The notes under the pieces are model-generated. The model ran no database searches. It saw only the letters and a list, made by a program, of their open reading frames with translations, and had not been told where the DNA came from. A stretch of 64,000 nt of DNA from Adiantum capillus-veneris (Eukaryota > Streptophyta > Polypodiopsida > Polypodiales > Pteridaceae): positions 84,423,340 to 84,487,339 of the forward strand of contig CM043971.1 in assembly GCA_014529385.2 (NCBI GenBank). The letters are read 5' to 3'. The position numbers and the translations under genes were made by a program. Every line of letters starts with the position of its first letter. Position 1 is the stretch's first letter. Of the stretch, positions 30,321 to 43,904 are shown piece by piece.

Positions 30321-31000
30321 TGAAGTGGGGGTGTATAAGTATGGACTTTGTCATTGGATTACCTACAATACAAGGAGGATATAACTCACTTATGGTAGTT
30401 GTTGACCTATTCATGAAAGCTACACACCTCTTACCAATCAGCAAAGCAACCTTTATCGCCTCCGACATTGCTTGGGGTAAATATATTTTCAGATTTCCCA
30501 AACGGATTGTAAGCGATCAAGATGTGACATTCACTTCCAATTTCTGAACCTCCCTCTTCAAGGCAATTGGGACATACTTAAACTTTAGTACTGCTTACCA
30601 ATTTCAATTATATGGTCAAACAGAGTGAGTCAACCAAGTCATCAAAGATATTCTTCTAAGAGCTTATTGAAGTAGGGAGCTAAGCAATGGATTCAATTTC
30701 TACCTCTAGTGGAGTATGCTTTCAATGCTTCTCATCATCAAAGAATTTGTATGAACCCATTTTGTGCCTTGTATGGTCAAGAATGTGTCTCTCCCTTCAA
30801 CTTTTTAGATCGTACATAAGAGTTGAAGCGCCTAAGAAGATGCTGGGAGAAATGGAAAACAAAAAAATAGACATTTGAAAGGATATTCAAACAGCTCAAG
30901 ATCGCCAAAAGCAGTATGTGGATGGTAAGAGGTCCGAAAGAAGATTCAAAGTTTTCTTTGGATTCACCCAAAGAGAAGTAGCTTTTCACTTGGAAAGTAC
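30320..31000 (+). pseudogene. Relic C: integrase core
   Basis: CISMDFVIGLPTIQGGYNSL (first catalytic Asp), then RIVSDQDVTFTSNF (second Asp) and, after a stop, QLYGQTE (third acidic residue). FNASHHQRI and FCALYGQECVSPFNF follow in other frames. Confidence 0.65.
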
Positions 31001-31390
31001 AAGAAGCTTAGCCCATGTTATTGTGGTCCTTACAAAGTGATCAAGTGTATAGGAACCAAGCTTGCAAGTTGAAGTTTCCAGCTCACATCAAAGTCCACGA
31101 TGTATTTCATGTAAGATTATTAAAACCCTATATTCCCAGTGATCATCAACTTCTCAACGATGAACAAATTTTCATGCCTACTCAAAACATCTCAAGTGGA
31201 GCTCCAACCTTCTAGAGTTTTTGAGTCTCAAGAGAAGATTCTTTGAGATATAGCTCTCAGAGAACACCTTGTTCAGTGGCAAGACTATATTGAAGAAGAT
31301 GCAACATGGGAAGATGAAGCCACCTTAGAGAAGGACTACCCTCACTTTTTCTTGAGATGAGGACATCACGAATCCCTAAGTTGGGGAGAT
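31001..31390 (+). pseudogene. Relic C: integrase C-terminus and chromodomain
   Basis: ACKLKFPAHIKVHDVFHVRL then LLKPYIPSDH, the usual GPY/F-proximal segment. A chromodomain remnant reads EHLVQWQDYIEEDATWEDEA near 31262-31330. The purine-rich string AAGTTGGGGAGA just before 31391 could be the polypurine tract. Confidence 0.6.
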
Positions 31391-31684
31391 TGTAATGTAG
31401 CCAAGATTTTTCAATAAAAAATATTTCAATACTTTTCAAGAGTATTTGAGGTTGCATTTTTTCAAGTTATAGAGTGGACTCTTGGACTATTACCTATTGC
31501 TCTTTCTTTCCTAAAACTACTCCTTCTTTCCTAAAACTTAGCCTAAATATTCTCCTTCTTTCTTATGGGTAAACTCTCATCTTTAATTATAGTTTTAAGG
31601 TTTAAATTTCCCATATCAACCTATTGTTCCCACATAATTAAGGGCCATAATTAATGTATCTAATTCAAACTCTACTCCGTTGCA
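31391..31684 (+). repeat. Candidate 3' LTR of relic C
   Basis: Begins TGTAATGTAG directly after the putative polypurine tract and may end at CCGTTGCA (31684), giving 294 bp. There is no second copy in the window, so the right end is a guess. Confidence 0.3.
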
Positions 31685-31784
31685 CTGAGAGCAAGGGAGG
31701 GTATGGTCTACGGCAAGAGTCTGAGCGCTAGTCTTGGCAGTGATTTGGTGGGGTGGGGGGACTCATTGGTGGCATGTAAAGAAG

Positions 31785-32672
<888 letters not shown>

Positions 32673-35600
32673 TGTATGAAGAGGCATGGTTGCTCGAGTT
32701 TTTTCTCTCCCTCAAGCTTGTCAAGGTCTTCAAGGCAACACATGCGGGAACCAAGGCTAGGATGGGCTGAGTCTACTCGTTGAGTAGCCGGCACCATGGG
32801 CAATAACCCTTGTCAAAGGGGGAGGTCAAGATTCGACCTCAATGAAATCACATGCAAGTGATATCTACTGGGTCACAGAGCCGGTGGGAGCACTTTTTGT
32901 CACTTGTCCGAAGCTTGGAATGCAAAGCAAAAATCGCTGGTTCTCCATCTCTTTTCGGCGCTGTAGATAGGTTTTGCCATCTTTTTTTCTTGCTTGGTTT
33001 TCCACTTGGGGGGGCCGCCCACAGTCAAAGGGTGGTCACCCTTCAAATGAGTTAAGGGGCATACACACCCCCATTCAAAGAGCGAAGTCGCGAATAGTTG
33101 GCATGTCCAAGAATCATGGCGGCTTGAACACACAACTCATGCAAGGCATGCCCAAGTGGGGTGCAAAAAATTTAATGCCAGCCAAGAGCCCGATATGATT
33201 CATGATTGGCCACGGTAAGGCCAACATCAACACATGAATCTCAAAGCACGGCTTTGAATACACCATATTCCAACTGCACTTTTTTTTTTCTACACAAACG
33301 GAAACAAGGTAACCTCTTCTAATTTTGTTTTTATCAAGTTGATTACCCTCATAGTTTATGCAGGGAGGCACATTTGCCTAGCAGTAATGGTCAGTCAGGA
33401 TGTGACAGGTATTGCAATGAGCCATGCTCTGTACAAGGGTGCTAATGACCAAGGCTTGTGTAGTCCAATGTTGTGCTACTGCTTTCATACTATTTATAGT
33501 TTTCGATTTTTGGGTCGACAATATTTGTTGGCAAGTGTCCTCAATGAGGTACGCAATTGATTTTTGTTTATTGAACATCTGCTTGATAGCTATGATATGC
33601 AACAAACATGCATACACTTTAGGCATGCAAATCACAAGCATGGCTTGTGAAAATTACTATCAGCACCAAAACTTTTATTGGGTTAAAGATTGGAATCAAG
33701 CGCATGGCTTGAGTACTAACCACCTTGCTCCTTAGCACGGCTTCTCAGCAGTTCAATTTTGATGCACAAGCATAGCAAATTTGCAATGTTTTGGAATCTC
33801 AAGGAGATTGGCACATTCTATTGCTTGAATCGATGAAAGGGACATGTTACTCAGCATGGCCGACTCCTTTTCACTGTTTCTAGAAGCTGACAGTGGATGC
33901 TTGCTCCATAGTACTGGATCATTTTAGTAACAACCAAGCTATGATATTTGTCATGAAATCTGTATGCCAATAGCCGCATAAGTTGGATATCAGCTTCCTT
34001 TTTGTGAGGCAAGGATTCAATTTATGCATCCTGCATTGAGACTCTCCATGTTTGGCCTATGCTATGAGCATACAAACTTGGGAGGGATTTGGCAACATGT
34101 TTGTAAGTTATTTTATTACGTGACAGACGGGCGTATATGATAAGCTGTCATATATGTACGTACGACAACTCCCACTTGTGAAACAGATATGGCTATGAGC
34201 CATTGTTGGCTATGAGCCATTTTTAAGCAATTTTTCTTCCACGGATTCTAAAGCCAACTAATTATAGCAATGACCAGGTTAGCCAATTTTACGTTCTTCT
34301 TATTTTTCCATGTTTACATCTTTTATTTGAAATTATTGCTTTTGTGCAAAGCAAAGTGCTTTGACAATTTTACATGAAGCAAGGCTTCTCCCTTGTGCCA
34401 AGGTACTACCCAAGGACTTGGCATCAAGGGCAATGGCACACAAGTTTGAAAAAATTGGCAAAATAGGGAATATCACCTCACAGAATCCCTACCAGTTTAG
34501 ACTATGCAAGGCATTGATGGTTTTGGTTCTCACATTTGAGACCATCACTTTTGCCAAGGGCTTAAAATTTTGTATGCATGGCATGCTAGCTAGGTGGACT
34601 CCATTTTACCGGCTCATGAAATATGCTTCCTCTATAACACCAGACACTTTGCAAGGACAAGATAAGTTTTGAATTGTTTAACATGCTTGTTGGTTGCTGT
34701 CAACACACAACAACACTAAAAGAAACCTAAAATTTGGACTTCATTCCTAGGCAAAGTGCCAATGCTAAGTCATTCTCATACAAACACGAACCCTGCATGG
34801 TAGGTAGGTCAAGATGTGTTTGTGTTTTTTACCCTCTCTTGGTGAGAGAGTCATACCAGAAAACTGTGGAATTCTTATAGGATAAGCTACAAGTTAGGCA
34901 TAAGATGTGTAACACACAGATTGGGCACACACTCTAGAAATTTAAGGGAAGTTCCTCAGCCCAGCATGCTCTTCTTATTTCTATTTCATTTTTCTCTCTA
35001 AGAATACTCAAAACTTTCTAAGAAGCTTTTGATACATGTTTTGCTCGTGAGTCAGGCTGAGCCAAGGTGCTCTAACTCTCAGCTAGTAAGTGGCCAAGAC
35101 GCCACTCCAATTAGTCTTCATCGATTTCTCGACTGAACACTAATTTGTTATTGGCATAAGGGCTATAAGCCACACATGCTAAGAGCCATTATCAGACCTA
35201 GGGTAAGACCCAATGCTAGTATTTCTTGGGTGATTGTTCTCTAGCTTGAACCGGTCTATCCCATGGAGTTCCCATTGATGTTGATGGCCAAGCAAGAGTC
35301 TTTCCATTACAGATATTTTGGGTGTTCTGTACACACTACATGTTTTTAGTGCGACGCTTGAATTGAGTTTCTAATAATCTTAAACTCACATCAGTTGACC
35401 TCTACCACAGAGTATAGATGCAGCAATCAGTTGAGACAGCATGGCTGTCCATAAGAGCTAGGCATCTCCCTTGTGTAGATCTCTTGCTCTCTCTATAGCA
35501 CTACGAGTGTCTATGGCAGCACAGTTTTGGGGTAAGACCCAACGGGTGATTTACTTTGATCTATTCCCGTTATATTTTCAAGGAAAGAAGTTCGCAATAA

Positions 35601-37001
35601 ACTACCATGTGGTAGCGAAAAACCTCATCTTTTTAAGTTGATTCCAATCATTCTCTACATGGTTGACTATGATGGTTACCGTTACCTGCTCGTTGAGAAC
35701 TTTCTACAAAAGGGTCTTACCAAGGGTTGGACTACGTAGATTCTAACCAACAGTTTTGAGTTGCAAAGGCAACACCCAAGGTTTCCAGTGCAATGTTTCT
35801 TGGTTTTTTTATCAAGTGGGCGACGTACTCCTCTGCATTTGAATACGGGTAAGTGACCATTAAGTTTAAATCTCTAGGTACGCATCTATTGATTGCTGTT
35901 ACTCCATCTTTTAGTATGCTTTGCTTGGTTTCTTCAAGTCGTATAAATCTGCTTGAATATTTCTGAGCCATGCCAAGGGCATGTCGGAACAAAGTATTTT
36001 GGTCCGTAGTGTCCAATATACATTTTGTTGTAATGAACCCACTTGTCGGGTTTGATTTGGCACATGTTGTCACATGGGATACAACATGGTCTAGGAACTC
36101 AAGGTGTTCAGTTTAGCCAATGTGGAGCAATGACAATGAGGGTCCGTCTCACTCTTATCGTGGAATGTTTTGCAGTTACCTCCACACACAAGTACATCTT
36201 TTACTTGATGGATGTTTCTTTTTTGGCCATCCTTATTTGAGACATACTCCACATGTGGAGAATATGAGTCTCTGGGACTGACACTGGCGCCAAATTCCTA
36301 ATGATGTGTCATGACGAGGTCCCTACGTGCTGGTTGCATCTGTTTATTAGAGCATTTGTAGCACACCATATCGGGAACAATTCTAGTGGCCAGAAATTGT
36401 CAGGTACTAAGTACATACTTGTTCCAATTACAAGTGCTGTGAAACCACCTTAACAGAGGGTCGTTTCTACATATAGCCAAGTATGCTATGTTCATGAGAA
36501 TGTCTCATGATTGGTACCTAGGTGTGATTGGGTTGTGACATTCTATTATGGTCCAACTTTTGTTGCCAGGCTTTTCCGTGTGTACCGTGGAAAGTCTCGT
36601 CATGGAATTGCGGTTCGGATATGTTTGTGTTAAATGCATGCACACTAGGTGTAATGGGCCCTAGTGTTTAACACAATTGTTTTTGGAGCGGCATGGAATT
36701 CATGGACTTTATTCTTCTTCACCCTTTTGCACTGCCCGTGCAATCTCTCTTGCAGATTTACTATGATTTTACACCCTGCCATTCAAGGTATTGGCTCAGG
36801 ACGGGTATATGTGGTTGGATGGTCTAAACTCCATGAGCTTAATCCAGTTCAACCGGCTTTCAACCTAGTTGGTTGTCTCCACTCCATATCAAATATATGG
36901 CTGGATACTCAATGGTTGAGTCCTAGTTTATCATCAGTCGTCGTCGTGGAAGACTGTCTATAAGTGGTTGGGGAAAAGGACCTCACTCTTACTGTTGCTA
37001 T
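32673..37001. other. Unassigned intergenic sequence
   Basis: About 4.3 kb in which I find no gene. Short ORFs (34361-34672 plus, 35732-36073 minus, 36664-36963 plus) lack motifs and supporting neighbours. The string GGCTATGAGCCATT is directly repeated near 34190-34215. Variants of AGCATGGCTTG recur at about 33245-33860. The right edge is the family-D LTR. Confidence 0.4.
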
Positions 37002-38732
37002 TGATAGCCGTTTTTCGGCTCTCCGTAATTGCCATAGTGAGTTAACCCACCCTACCAAAATCATCCAAACACTGTGGCTATCCCTACCATTTCACTGTAT
37101 ATAGGTGTGTGTGAGTTAGGGGACTTTTCCCATATCTTCTTAAAAACCCTTAATTAGCTAGTCACTGGGCTAGTTGAGCCAAAAAAATATAAAATATAAA
37201 AAATATAAGTATATTATGGCCCATTTGTGTGTAAATATTTCATTGTATATAGGGCCTAAATAGAAGGAATTTTCATAATTATTTTGGTATTTATTTAAAT
37301 ATTTCTACCTATGGTGTGTTATTTATGCTATGTACATTGACTCAACATTACCATATTTTTTCTTACCATTTGCGTACTCTTTATTCCATATAAAAATAAT
37401 TTCATGCAAGCTTCTCTTATTTTTGGTGTAACTTCATCCCAACAAAAATCCAAAAAAACTATTTCTATTTATGTGTATATTTTTTCAGTATTGTGATTTT
37501 TTCCTTCCTACATTTATTCTCTATTACTTTCATGAATTAGACCACCAAAAATATTCATCTTTCTATGGTAGACTTATAATGAGAGAGATTTATTTTTACC
37601 CCTTTATATTTTTCCACCTATATTATTTATATTTGACATGTACATTTTTTATTTTTAGACCCCTCAATATTTGATTTTCTTAGTTGTACTATTCACTTAT
37701 ATCATGATTTCGACAATATCTTCAATTATAGACCTACCAAATAAGGTCAAGGGTATGTGGCAGGCATGCATGCACCATGGGGGGCTCACTCTTGGGGGTA
37801 TTCAAAAGAATCATCCAAAGAAGGACCTCACAAGGACTTTGGGCAGTGGAAAAAAACAGTCGGTTTTGCTGAATTTTTAAAGATCACATGCTCCCCGAAT
37901 TTGAAAAGGTGATACAAACAAAAGTTGTAGCTCATGGGCTGAACTTTTACCTCAAATGTTTTTACATTTTTTTGAGCTACGAGCTGTGAGCTATGATTTT
38001 ATTGGTGAACCCCAGTTTGCCCATGCTATGTAGCCACACTCCCTCTTCCACTTTATCATTTTCCTCTCTCACACACACTTCTCCACTCATCATCCCTACC
38101 CCTCTCACCACTCCTCTCTGCACCCTACTCACCTTCTTCTCAACCTTGAAGAATAAGAGAAACCATGGTGAACTCATGTCTCCTACACACACTTCCATTC
38201 CAAAATTGACCACCTAGTCTCATTTTTTCTCATCCATATTACCCATATCTATCAAAAAACCACAAAATTCAGCCTCTTCTCTTGAAAGATAGCATCATGG
38301 TGATTGATTACTCATGTTCACTTACCTTGGCTCCCAAGGAAGATCAAGAGTGGAGAAAAAACGTACCGTCAAAGCTAGTGGACCGTCAACAAGCGTCAAA
38401 ATTGACCCTACTCAAGACACTTGGAGCATCAACATTGTAAGAAATCCATATTTTCTTACCTTAAGAGTTTTTTCTTCCTTATTTGTATCCTACATGGATA
38501 CTCCCATTGTAAATATCCAATTCCATTTGTAAATCAATAAAAATACTAACTCTACTAATTTACTAACACTAACCTACTATGAAAAGTCCTATCACCTCCA
38601 CTTCTCTCCTCTCTCTCTCGTCTTCATCTATCCACACCGACTTCTTGATTATTCCAAGCAAAAGAAATTAGATAAGTGCTGAAAATCTAACCCAACCATG
38701 GTTAGAGGAGTAACCCTAGCTCTCAAAATTTC

Positions 38733-38741
38733 TATAAAAGG
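38733..38741 (+). promoter_or_regulatory. TATA box in D LTR 1
   Basis: TATAAAAGG, conserved in position in all three LTRs (43007 and 51521), about 0.9 kb before the LTR end. Likely start of the U3 promoter's transcript a little downstream. Confidence 0.65.
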
Positions 38742-39400
38742 AGGGTGTAGCTAGCACAAAGGGGGGAGCCATAAGCAAGAGCACTATGCTATAGCTTGAG
38801 AAGCCAAGCTCAACCTCTCTAGAAGGAGATCTTGAGTAGAAGCTCATTGTCTTATGCATATGCATGTGTTGTATTAGGGGTGATTAGCAAGGGAAATCTA
38901 TGCCATTGTAAGAGAGAGTGATCATTCAATTGAGAGTAGGAAATCTATCATTTCTCCTACTAGTGTAAGCCCAACATTTGCTGAATTAAGGAGGGTGGAT
39001 TTGGAGTAAGCTTGGATACTTTGTCTCTCTTCCAACGTAAAGTAATGGACAACAATAATGTTTAAGTGTCTTGGTGTTTTTTTTTAAAGTTCGTGATAGC
39101 TTGTCTTTGGGTGTTGTCATCAATTTAGCCATAAATCCCACATACTGTAAGAGGGCGACAGGGTGGAGAGGACTCCCCTGGCTTTAAGACAGTGATTGGG
39201 GTGGCTTTTCTTGTGATGTGTTGTGGTGTAATTTACTCAAGCTATGTTGAACAAATACTAATCTCACTTTCATTGGTCATGATAGATTTGTAAGAAGGTA
39301 TTAGTGCAACAATCACCCCCTCCCCCTTCCCTCTTTTTCTTACATATATAATTGTGTTTTCTTGATCACTGTTGAACATTTCAAAGCAGCCCAAGCACTA

Positions 39401-39404
<4 letters not shown>

Positions 39405-39495
<91 letters not shown>
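39405..39495. repeat. (CT)n microsatellite inside D LTR 1
   Basis: About 91 bp. The same site holds only about 35 bp in LTR 2 (43676-43710) and about 46 bp in LTR 3 (52191-52236). Confidence 0.95.
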
Positions 39496-39497
<2 letters not shown>

Positions 39498-39733
39498 GCG
39501 TCCTAGTTCGCATCCAAAACTAGGTGGTGCCCCAAATTTGTGTAGGGTTAGGTTACGGGTTTGTGTGTGTGTTTGCTGTTTTTTCCAACCCCAACCCAAT
39601 TGAGCAACACGGGAGCCTAGAAAAGTGCTTAGAGGCCATTCTTCTTGTTGCCTGTCCCGGACCGCCTCAAATTGGTGCCCCCACTGAGGACGGCTTGTGA
39701 ACGCTCAACCTTTAGCATAATCAAGTAGCTTGC

Positions 39734-39964
39734 ATGCATCACAAGAATTTGTATGATCCCTTCATTCCCATTGCAAGGCAAAAGGTACACATTTGTGTTA
39801 GTACTAAGTTGCAATTTCAATGTGTAATTCGTAGAATTTTAGGTCCTCTTAGGTTGACAGAGATAAACGCATCAGTAAATTCTTTTATTTTGCCTCTCAT
39901 TAGGTACGACCTTAGTTTGGACGTCTATATTTTTGTTTTTTTAAAAGAATTAGGTCATGCATAG
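39734..39964 (+). CDS. D1 leader small ORF 1
   Basis: 77 codons (MHHKNLYDPFIPIARQKVHI...). The counterpart in D2 is at 43959-44171. Its second half (ILGPLRL, INASVNSFILPLIRYD, LDVYIFVF) resembles the second half of the next small ORF, which suggests an internal duplication. Unknown function. It may be a remnant of the extra ORF known upstream of gag in some Tat/Ogre elements. Confidence 0.35.
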   Translation: MHHKNLYDPFIPIARQKVHICVSTKLQFQCVIRRILGPLRLTEINASVNSFILPLIRYDLSLDVYIFVFLKELGHA

Positions 39965-39967
39965 ACC

Positions 39968-40189
39968 ATGGATAATGGCCCAGGAATACACTTTTTCCCC
40001 TTTCATTTCACTCCACACATTAGAGTAAACATTGCAATAATTAGTAGAAAAATCCATTTTCAACAACGTATGGTGTTCATGTTTGGTGCCCAAAGAGTAG
40101 GAGAAATTCTCGCGTCACCAAACCCTGTCATCCTGCCTCTTATTGATTATCATAGATCATTTGATGTGAATATTTTTATTTTGTTGTAG
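39968..40189 (+). CDS. D1 leader small ORF 2
   Basis: 73 codons (MDNGPGIHFFPFHFTPHIRV...), with GEILASPNPVILPLIDYHRS and FDVNIFILL at its end. Counterpart in D2 at 44193-44411. See ORF 1 for the internal similarity. Confidence 0.35.
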   Translation: MDNGPGIHFFPFHFTPHIRVNIAIISRKIHFQQRMVFMFGAQRVGEILASPNPVILPLIDYHRSFDVNIFILL

Positions 40190-40281
40190 AATAGGTCGCA
40201 ATTTAGAAAATATTACTGTGTAAATCTAAAAAAAAAAAACAAAACAAAACAAAAACGTGTTGTCACCTTAAAACTGATTCA

Positions 40282-41297
40282 ATGGAGGCCCAACGCCAAA
40301 TGTTTGGATATCCTCTTTTCTTTGGAAAGCCTGGAGAGGATGCATAATTATTTTTAGAAAATTTCAAGATGTCTTGCGTATCAAGAGGATAGTAACTGAT
40401 CAATAACGCATAGACATGTTTGAAGTGGTCCTTAGGAAAGATGCTAGCACTTGGCTTGACTTGTTTCCTAAGGAAGTTAAAGGGAATTACACGGAAGTTG
40501 TGAATCATTTCAAGAGATACCTGTTTGATCCCCAAAACACTCAAAAACTATGGCAAGACATTGTTTCTCATAAGCAAAAAGATTTAGATGACTACTACTT
40601 GTACAAGCAAGAGTTTCTACGTCTTTGGGCTCTATGGATACGAAATGTTGCTAACCCTGGTCATGGTGCAGAATTTCTAAAGAAGGAGAGATTCATAGCT
40701 GGACTCTTTCCTAACCTTAAGGTAAAAGTTGAGTCCCATGCACCTGCTACCTTTGATGCAGTTGAAACTAGGGCTGCTGAGAAATATAGGAAACTCAAGT
40801 GCTTAAGGGGGGAGGTTCCAATAGAAGGTCTTAGACCCAAAGGTAAGTCACAAGCATCAACATCTAGGGAGCTTCCTGAGGTAATGGCGGAAGTGATTGA
40901 TAAGTTAAATGAATCTTTAAGTAGCTTGTCAATTCACCTTGCACAAGCTGTAGGTCCAAAGGGACAAGCAAAGAAGTCTGAAGAGCGAGATTCACGACCG
41001 AGGAGAGTCTTGCAATGTTGGAATTGTTGTGATTCTGGACATGGGATGTATAATTTTCCTTGGCCCTGTGGGGAGCCAGGGAGACCTAACTTGAACTACC
41101 CAGTGATGAATGCAGATGAAGGAACTGGTCAACAACCAAGGCTTCTACAAAGACCAAATGGACCAAGACCACCTCCACAAGGGGTAGAAGGAGTTCCACC
41201 TTTGCCAAAGATCTCGTCTAGGACTCTGAACCACTCTCTTTGGAAAAGATGCTCTATGATGGTACATGAATATACCATCATCCAGGGGGAGGGCTAA
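40282..41297 (+). pseudogene. D1 gag, broken and fused to the element tail
   Basis: The start at 40282 (MEAQRQMFGYPLFF) soon meets stops. From 40416 the frame is open for 293 codons: the Gag domain (ASTWLDLFPKEVKGNYTEVV, QEFLRLWALWIRNVANPG), then a zinc knuckle CWNCCDSGHGMYNF whose last Cys is Phe. The C-terminus (PPLPKISSRTLNHSLW) comes from the fused pol tail. Close to D2 gag but clearly older. Confidence 0.75.
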
Positions 41298-43679
41298 TGA
41301 TAGCCATTTTTTGGCTCTTTGTAATTGCCACAGTGAGTTACCTCACCCTACCAAAATCACCCAAACACTGTGGCTATCCCTACCATTTCACTGTTTATAG
41401 GCGTGCGTGAGTCACGGGACTTTTCCCATATCTTCTTAAAAAACCCTCAATTAGCTAGTCATTGGGCTAGTTGAGCCAAAAAAATAAAAAAAAATAAAGA
41501 ATATAAGTATATTATGGTCCATGCGTATGTAAATATTTCTTTGTATATAGGGCCTAAATAAAAGATTTTTTCATAATTATTTTGGTATTTATTTAAATAT
41601 TTCTACCTACGTGTGTGTTATTTATGCTCTGTACATTGCCTCACCATTACCACAATTTTTCTTACCATTTTTCATACTCTTTATTCCATATAGAAATATT
41701 TTCATGTAAACTTCTCTTATATTTGGTGTAACTCCACCCCAACAAAAATCCAAAAAAACCAGTTTTATTTATGTGTTTCACTATTGTGATTTTTCCCTTC
41801 CTACATCTATTTTGTTTTTTTTTTTTTTTCTAAAAAATTAGAACACCAAAAATATTTATCTTTTTATGGTAGCCTCATAATGAGAGAGATTTCTTTTGAC
41901 CCCTTTATATTTTTTCCACTTATATTATTTATATTTGATATGTACATATTTTTTAGACTCCTCAATATTTGATTTTCTTAGTTGTACTATTCACTTATAT
42001 CATAATCTCAACAATATCTTCAATTATAGACCTACCAAATAAGGTCAAGGGTAGGTGGCATGCATACATGCACTATGGAGGGCTCACTCTTGGAGGTATT
42101 TAAAAGAATCATCCAAAGAAGGACCCCACAAGGACCTTGTGCAGTGGAAAAAAGCGGTCGGTTTTACTGAATTTTTAAAGTTCACTTGCTCTCTGAATTT
42201 GAAAAGGTGATACAAACAAAAGTTGTAGCTCGTGGGCTGAACTTTTGCCTCAAATGTTTTCATATTTTTTTGAGCTACGAGCTGTGAGCTATGATTTTAT
42301 TAGTGGACCCCAGTTTTCCCATGCTATGCAGCCACACTCTCTCTTCCACTTTATCATTTTCCTCTTTCACACACACTTCTCCACTCATCATCCCCACCTC
42401 TCTCACCACTCCTCTCTGCACCCTACTCACCTTCTTCTTAACCTTGAAGAATAAGAGAAACCATGGTGAACTCATACCTCCCACACACAATTCCATTCCA
42501 AAATTGACCACCTAGTCTCATTTTTCCTCCTCCAATTTACCCATATCTATAAAAAAAACCACAAAATTCAGCCTCTTCTCTTAAAAGACAGCATCATGGT
42601 GGTTGATTACTCAGCTTCAATTACCTTGTCTCTCAAGGAAGGTCAAGAGTGGAGAAAAAATGTACCGTCAAAGCTAGTGGACCGTCAACAAGCGTCAAAA
42701 TTGGCCCTACTCAAGACACTTGGAGCATCAACCTTGTAAGAAATCCACCTTTTCTTACCTCGTAGGAGTTTTTCTTCCTTATTTGTATCCTACATGGATA
42801 CTCCCATTGTAAATATCCAATTCCATTTGTAAATTAATACTAACTCTACTAACACTAACCCACTATGAAAAGTCCTATCACCTCCATTTCTCTCCTCTCT
42901 CTTTCCCCACCAACTTCTTGATAATTCCAAGGAAAAGAAATTAGATAAATTTCTGAAAATCTAACCCAACCATGGTTAGAGGAGTAACCCTAGCCTTCAA
43001 AATTTCTATAAAAGGAGGTTGTAGCTAGCACAAAAGGGGGGAGCCATAAGCAAGAGCACTTTGCTATAGCTTGAGAAGCCAAGCTCAACCTCTCTAGAAG
43101 GAGCTCTTGAGTGGAAGCTCATTGTCTTATGCATGTGCATGTGTTGTAATAGGGGATTAGCAAGGGAACTCTATGCCATTGTAGGAGAGAGAGTGATCAT
43201 TCAATTGAGAGTAGGAAATCTATCATTTCTCCTACTAGTGTAAGCCCAACATTTGCTGAATCAAGAAGGGTGGATTTGGACTAAGCTTGGATACTTTGTC
43301 TCCCTTCCAACGTGAAGTAATGGACAACAATGATGCGTAAGTGTCTTGGTGTTTTTTGTTAAGTTCTTGATAGCTTGTCTCTGGTGTTGTCATCAATCTA
43401 GCCATAAATCCCACATACTGTAAGAGGGCGACAGGGTGGAGAGGACTCCCCTGGCCTTAAGACAGTGATTGGGGTGGCTTTTCTTGTGATGTGTTGTGGT
43501 GAAATTTACGCAAGCTATGTTGAACAAATACTAATCTCACTTTGATTTGTCATGACAGATTTGTAAGAAGGTATTTAATGCAACAAGCACCCCCTCCCCT
43601 TTCTCTCTCTTTCTTAAATATATAGTTGTGTTTGCTTGATCATTGCCGATACGTTTCAAAGCAGCTCAAGCACTATCTC

Positions 43680-43710
<31 letters not shown>

Positions 43711-43884
43711 ACGTGTCCTAGTTCGCATCCAAAACTAGGTGGTGCCCCAAATTTGTGTAGGGTTAGGTTGCGGGTTTGTGTGTGTGTTTGTTGTTTTTTC
43801 CAACCCTAACCCAATTGAGCAGCATGGGAGCCTAGAAGAGTGCTTGGAGGCCACTCTTCTTGTTGCCCGCCCCAGACCGCTTCA
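41298..43884 (+). repeat. Family-D LTR 2 (shared by D1 and D2)
   Basis: Starts TGATAGCC after the D1 polypurine tract and ends CGCTTCA before AATTGGTGCCCCC. About 2.59 kb and closest to LTR 3. TATA box at 43007-43015, short CT tract at 43676-43710. Confidence 0.82.
43007..43015 (+). promoter_or_regulatory. TATA box in D LTR 2
   Basis: TATAAAAGG at the position conserved in all three D LTRs. Confidence 0.65.
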
Positions 43885-43887
43885 AAT

Positions 43888-43904
43888 TGGTGCCCCCACT
43901 GAGG
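43888..43904 (+). promoter_or_regulatory. Putative primer binding site of D2
   Basis: TGGTGCCCCCACTGAGG, three bases after the LTR end, also present in D1 near 39672. The TGG start and position fit a tRNA primer site. I cannot name the tRNA with confidence. Confidence 0.5.

Larger units (their letters stand above)
37002..39669 (+). repeat. Family-D LTR 1
   Basis: Starts TGATAGCC and by comparison with LTR 2 ends ...GCCTCA just before ATTGGTGCCCCC. About 2.67 kb, the most diverged of the three LTR copies. Contains a TATA box at 38733-38741 and a long CT microsatellite at 39405-39495. The five bases before it are GCTAT. Confidence 0.8.
39670..41297 (+). mobile_element. D1 internal region with pol deleted
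   Basis: 1628 bp between LTR 1 and LTR 2. It holds the primer site, leader with two small ORFs and gag, then jumps from gag (PPLP codons, about 41210) straight to the last bases of the internal region (AAGATCTCG...), losing about 4.3 kb that D2 keeps (about 45424-49710). The polypurine tract CAGGGGGAGGG is intact at 41283-41293. Confidence 0.85.

Noticed and set aside
32846-32860. tRNA-like B box (GATTCGACCTC) hinting at a SINE or tRNA gene
   Set aside because: No matching A box at the right distance and no cloverleaf could be drawn.
34830-34860. CTCTC...GAGAG hairpin as a terminator or regulatory RNA
   Set aside because: A short stem in simple sequence, expected by chance in CT-rich DNA.
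35732-36073. 113-codon minus-strand ORF that resembles a protein in composition
   Set aside because: No recognisable domain. I compared it by eye with the gag-position protein of element E and found no convincing alignment.
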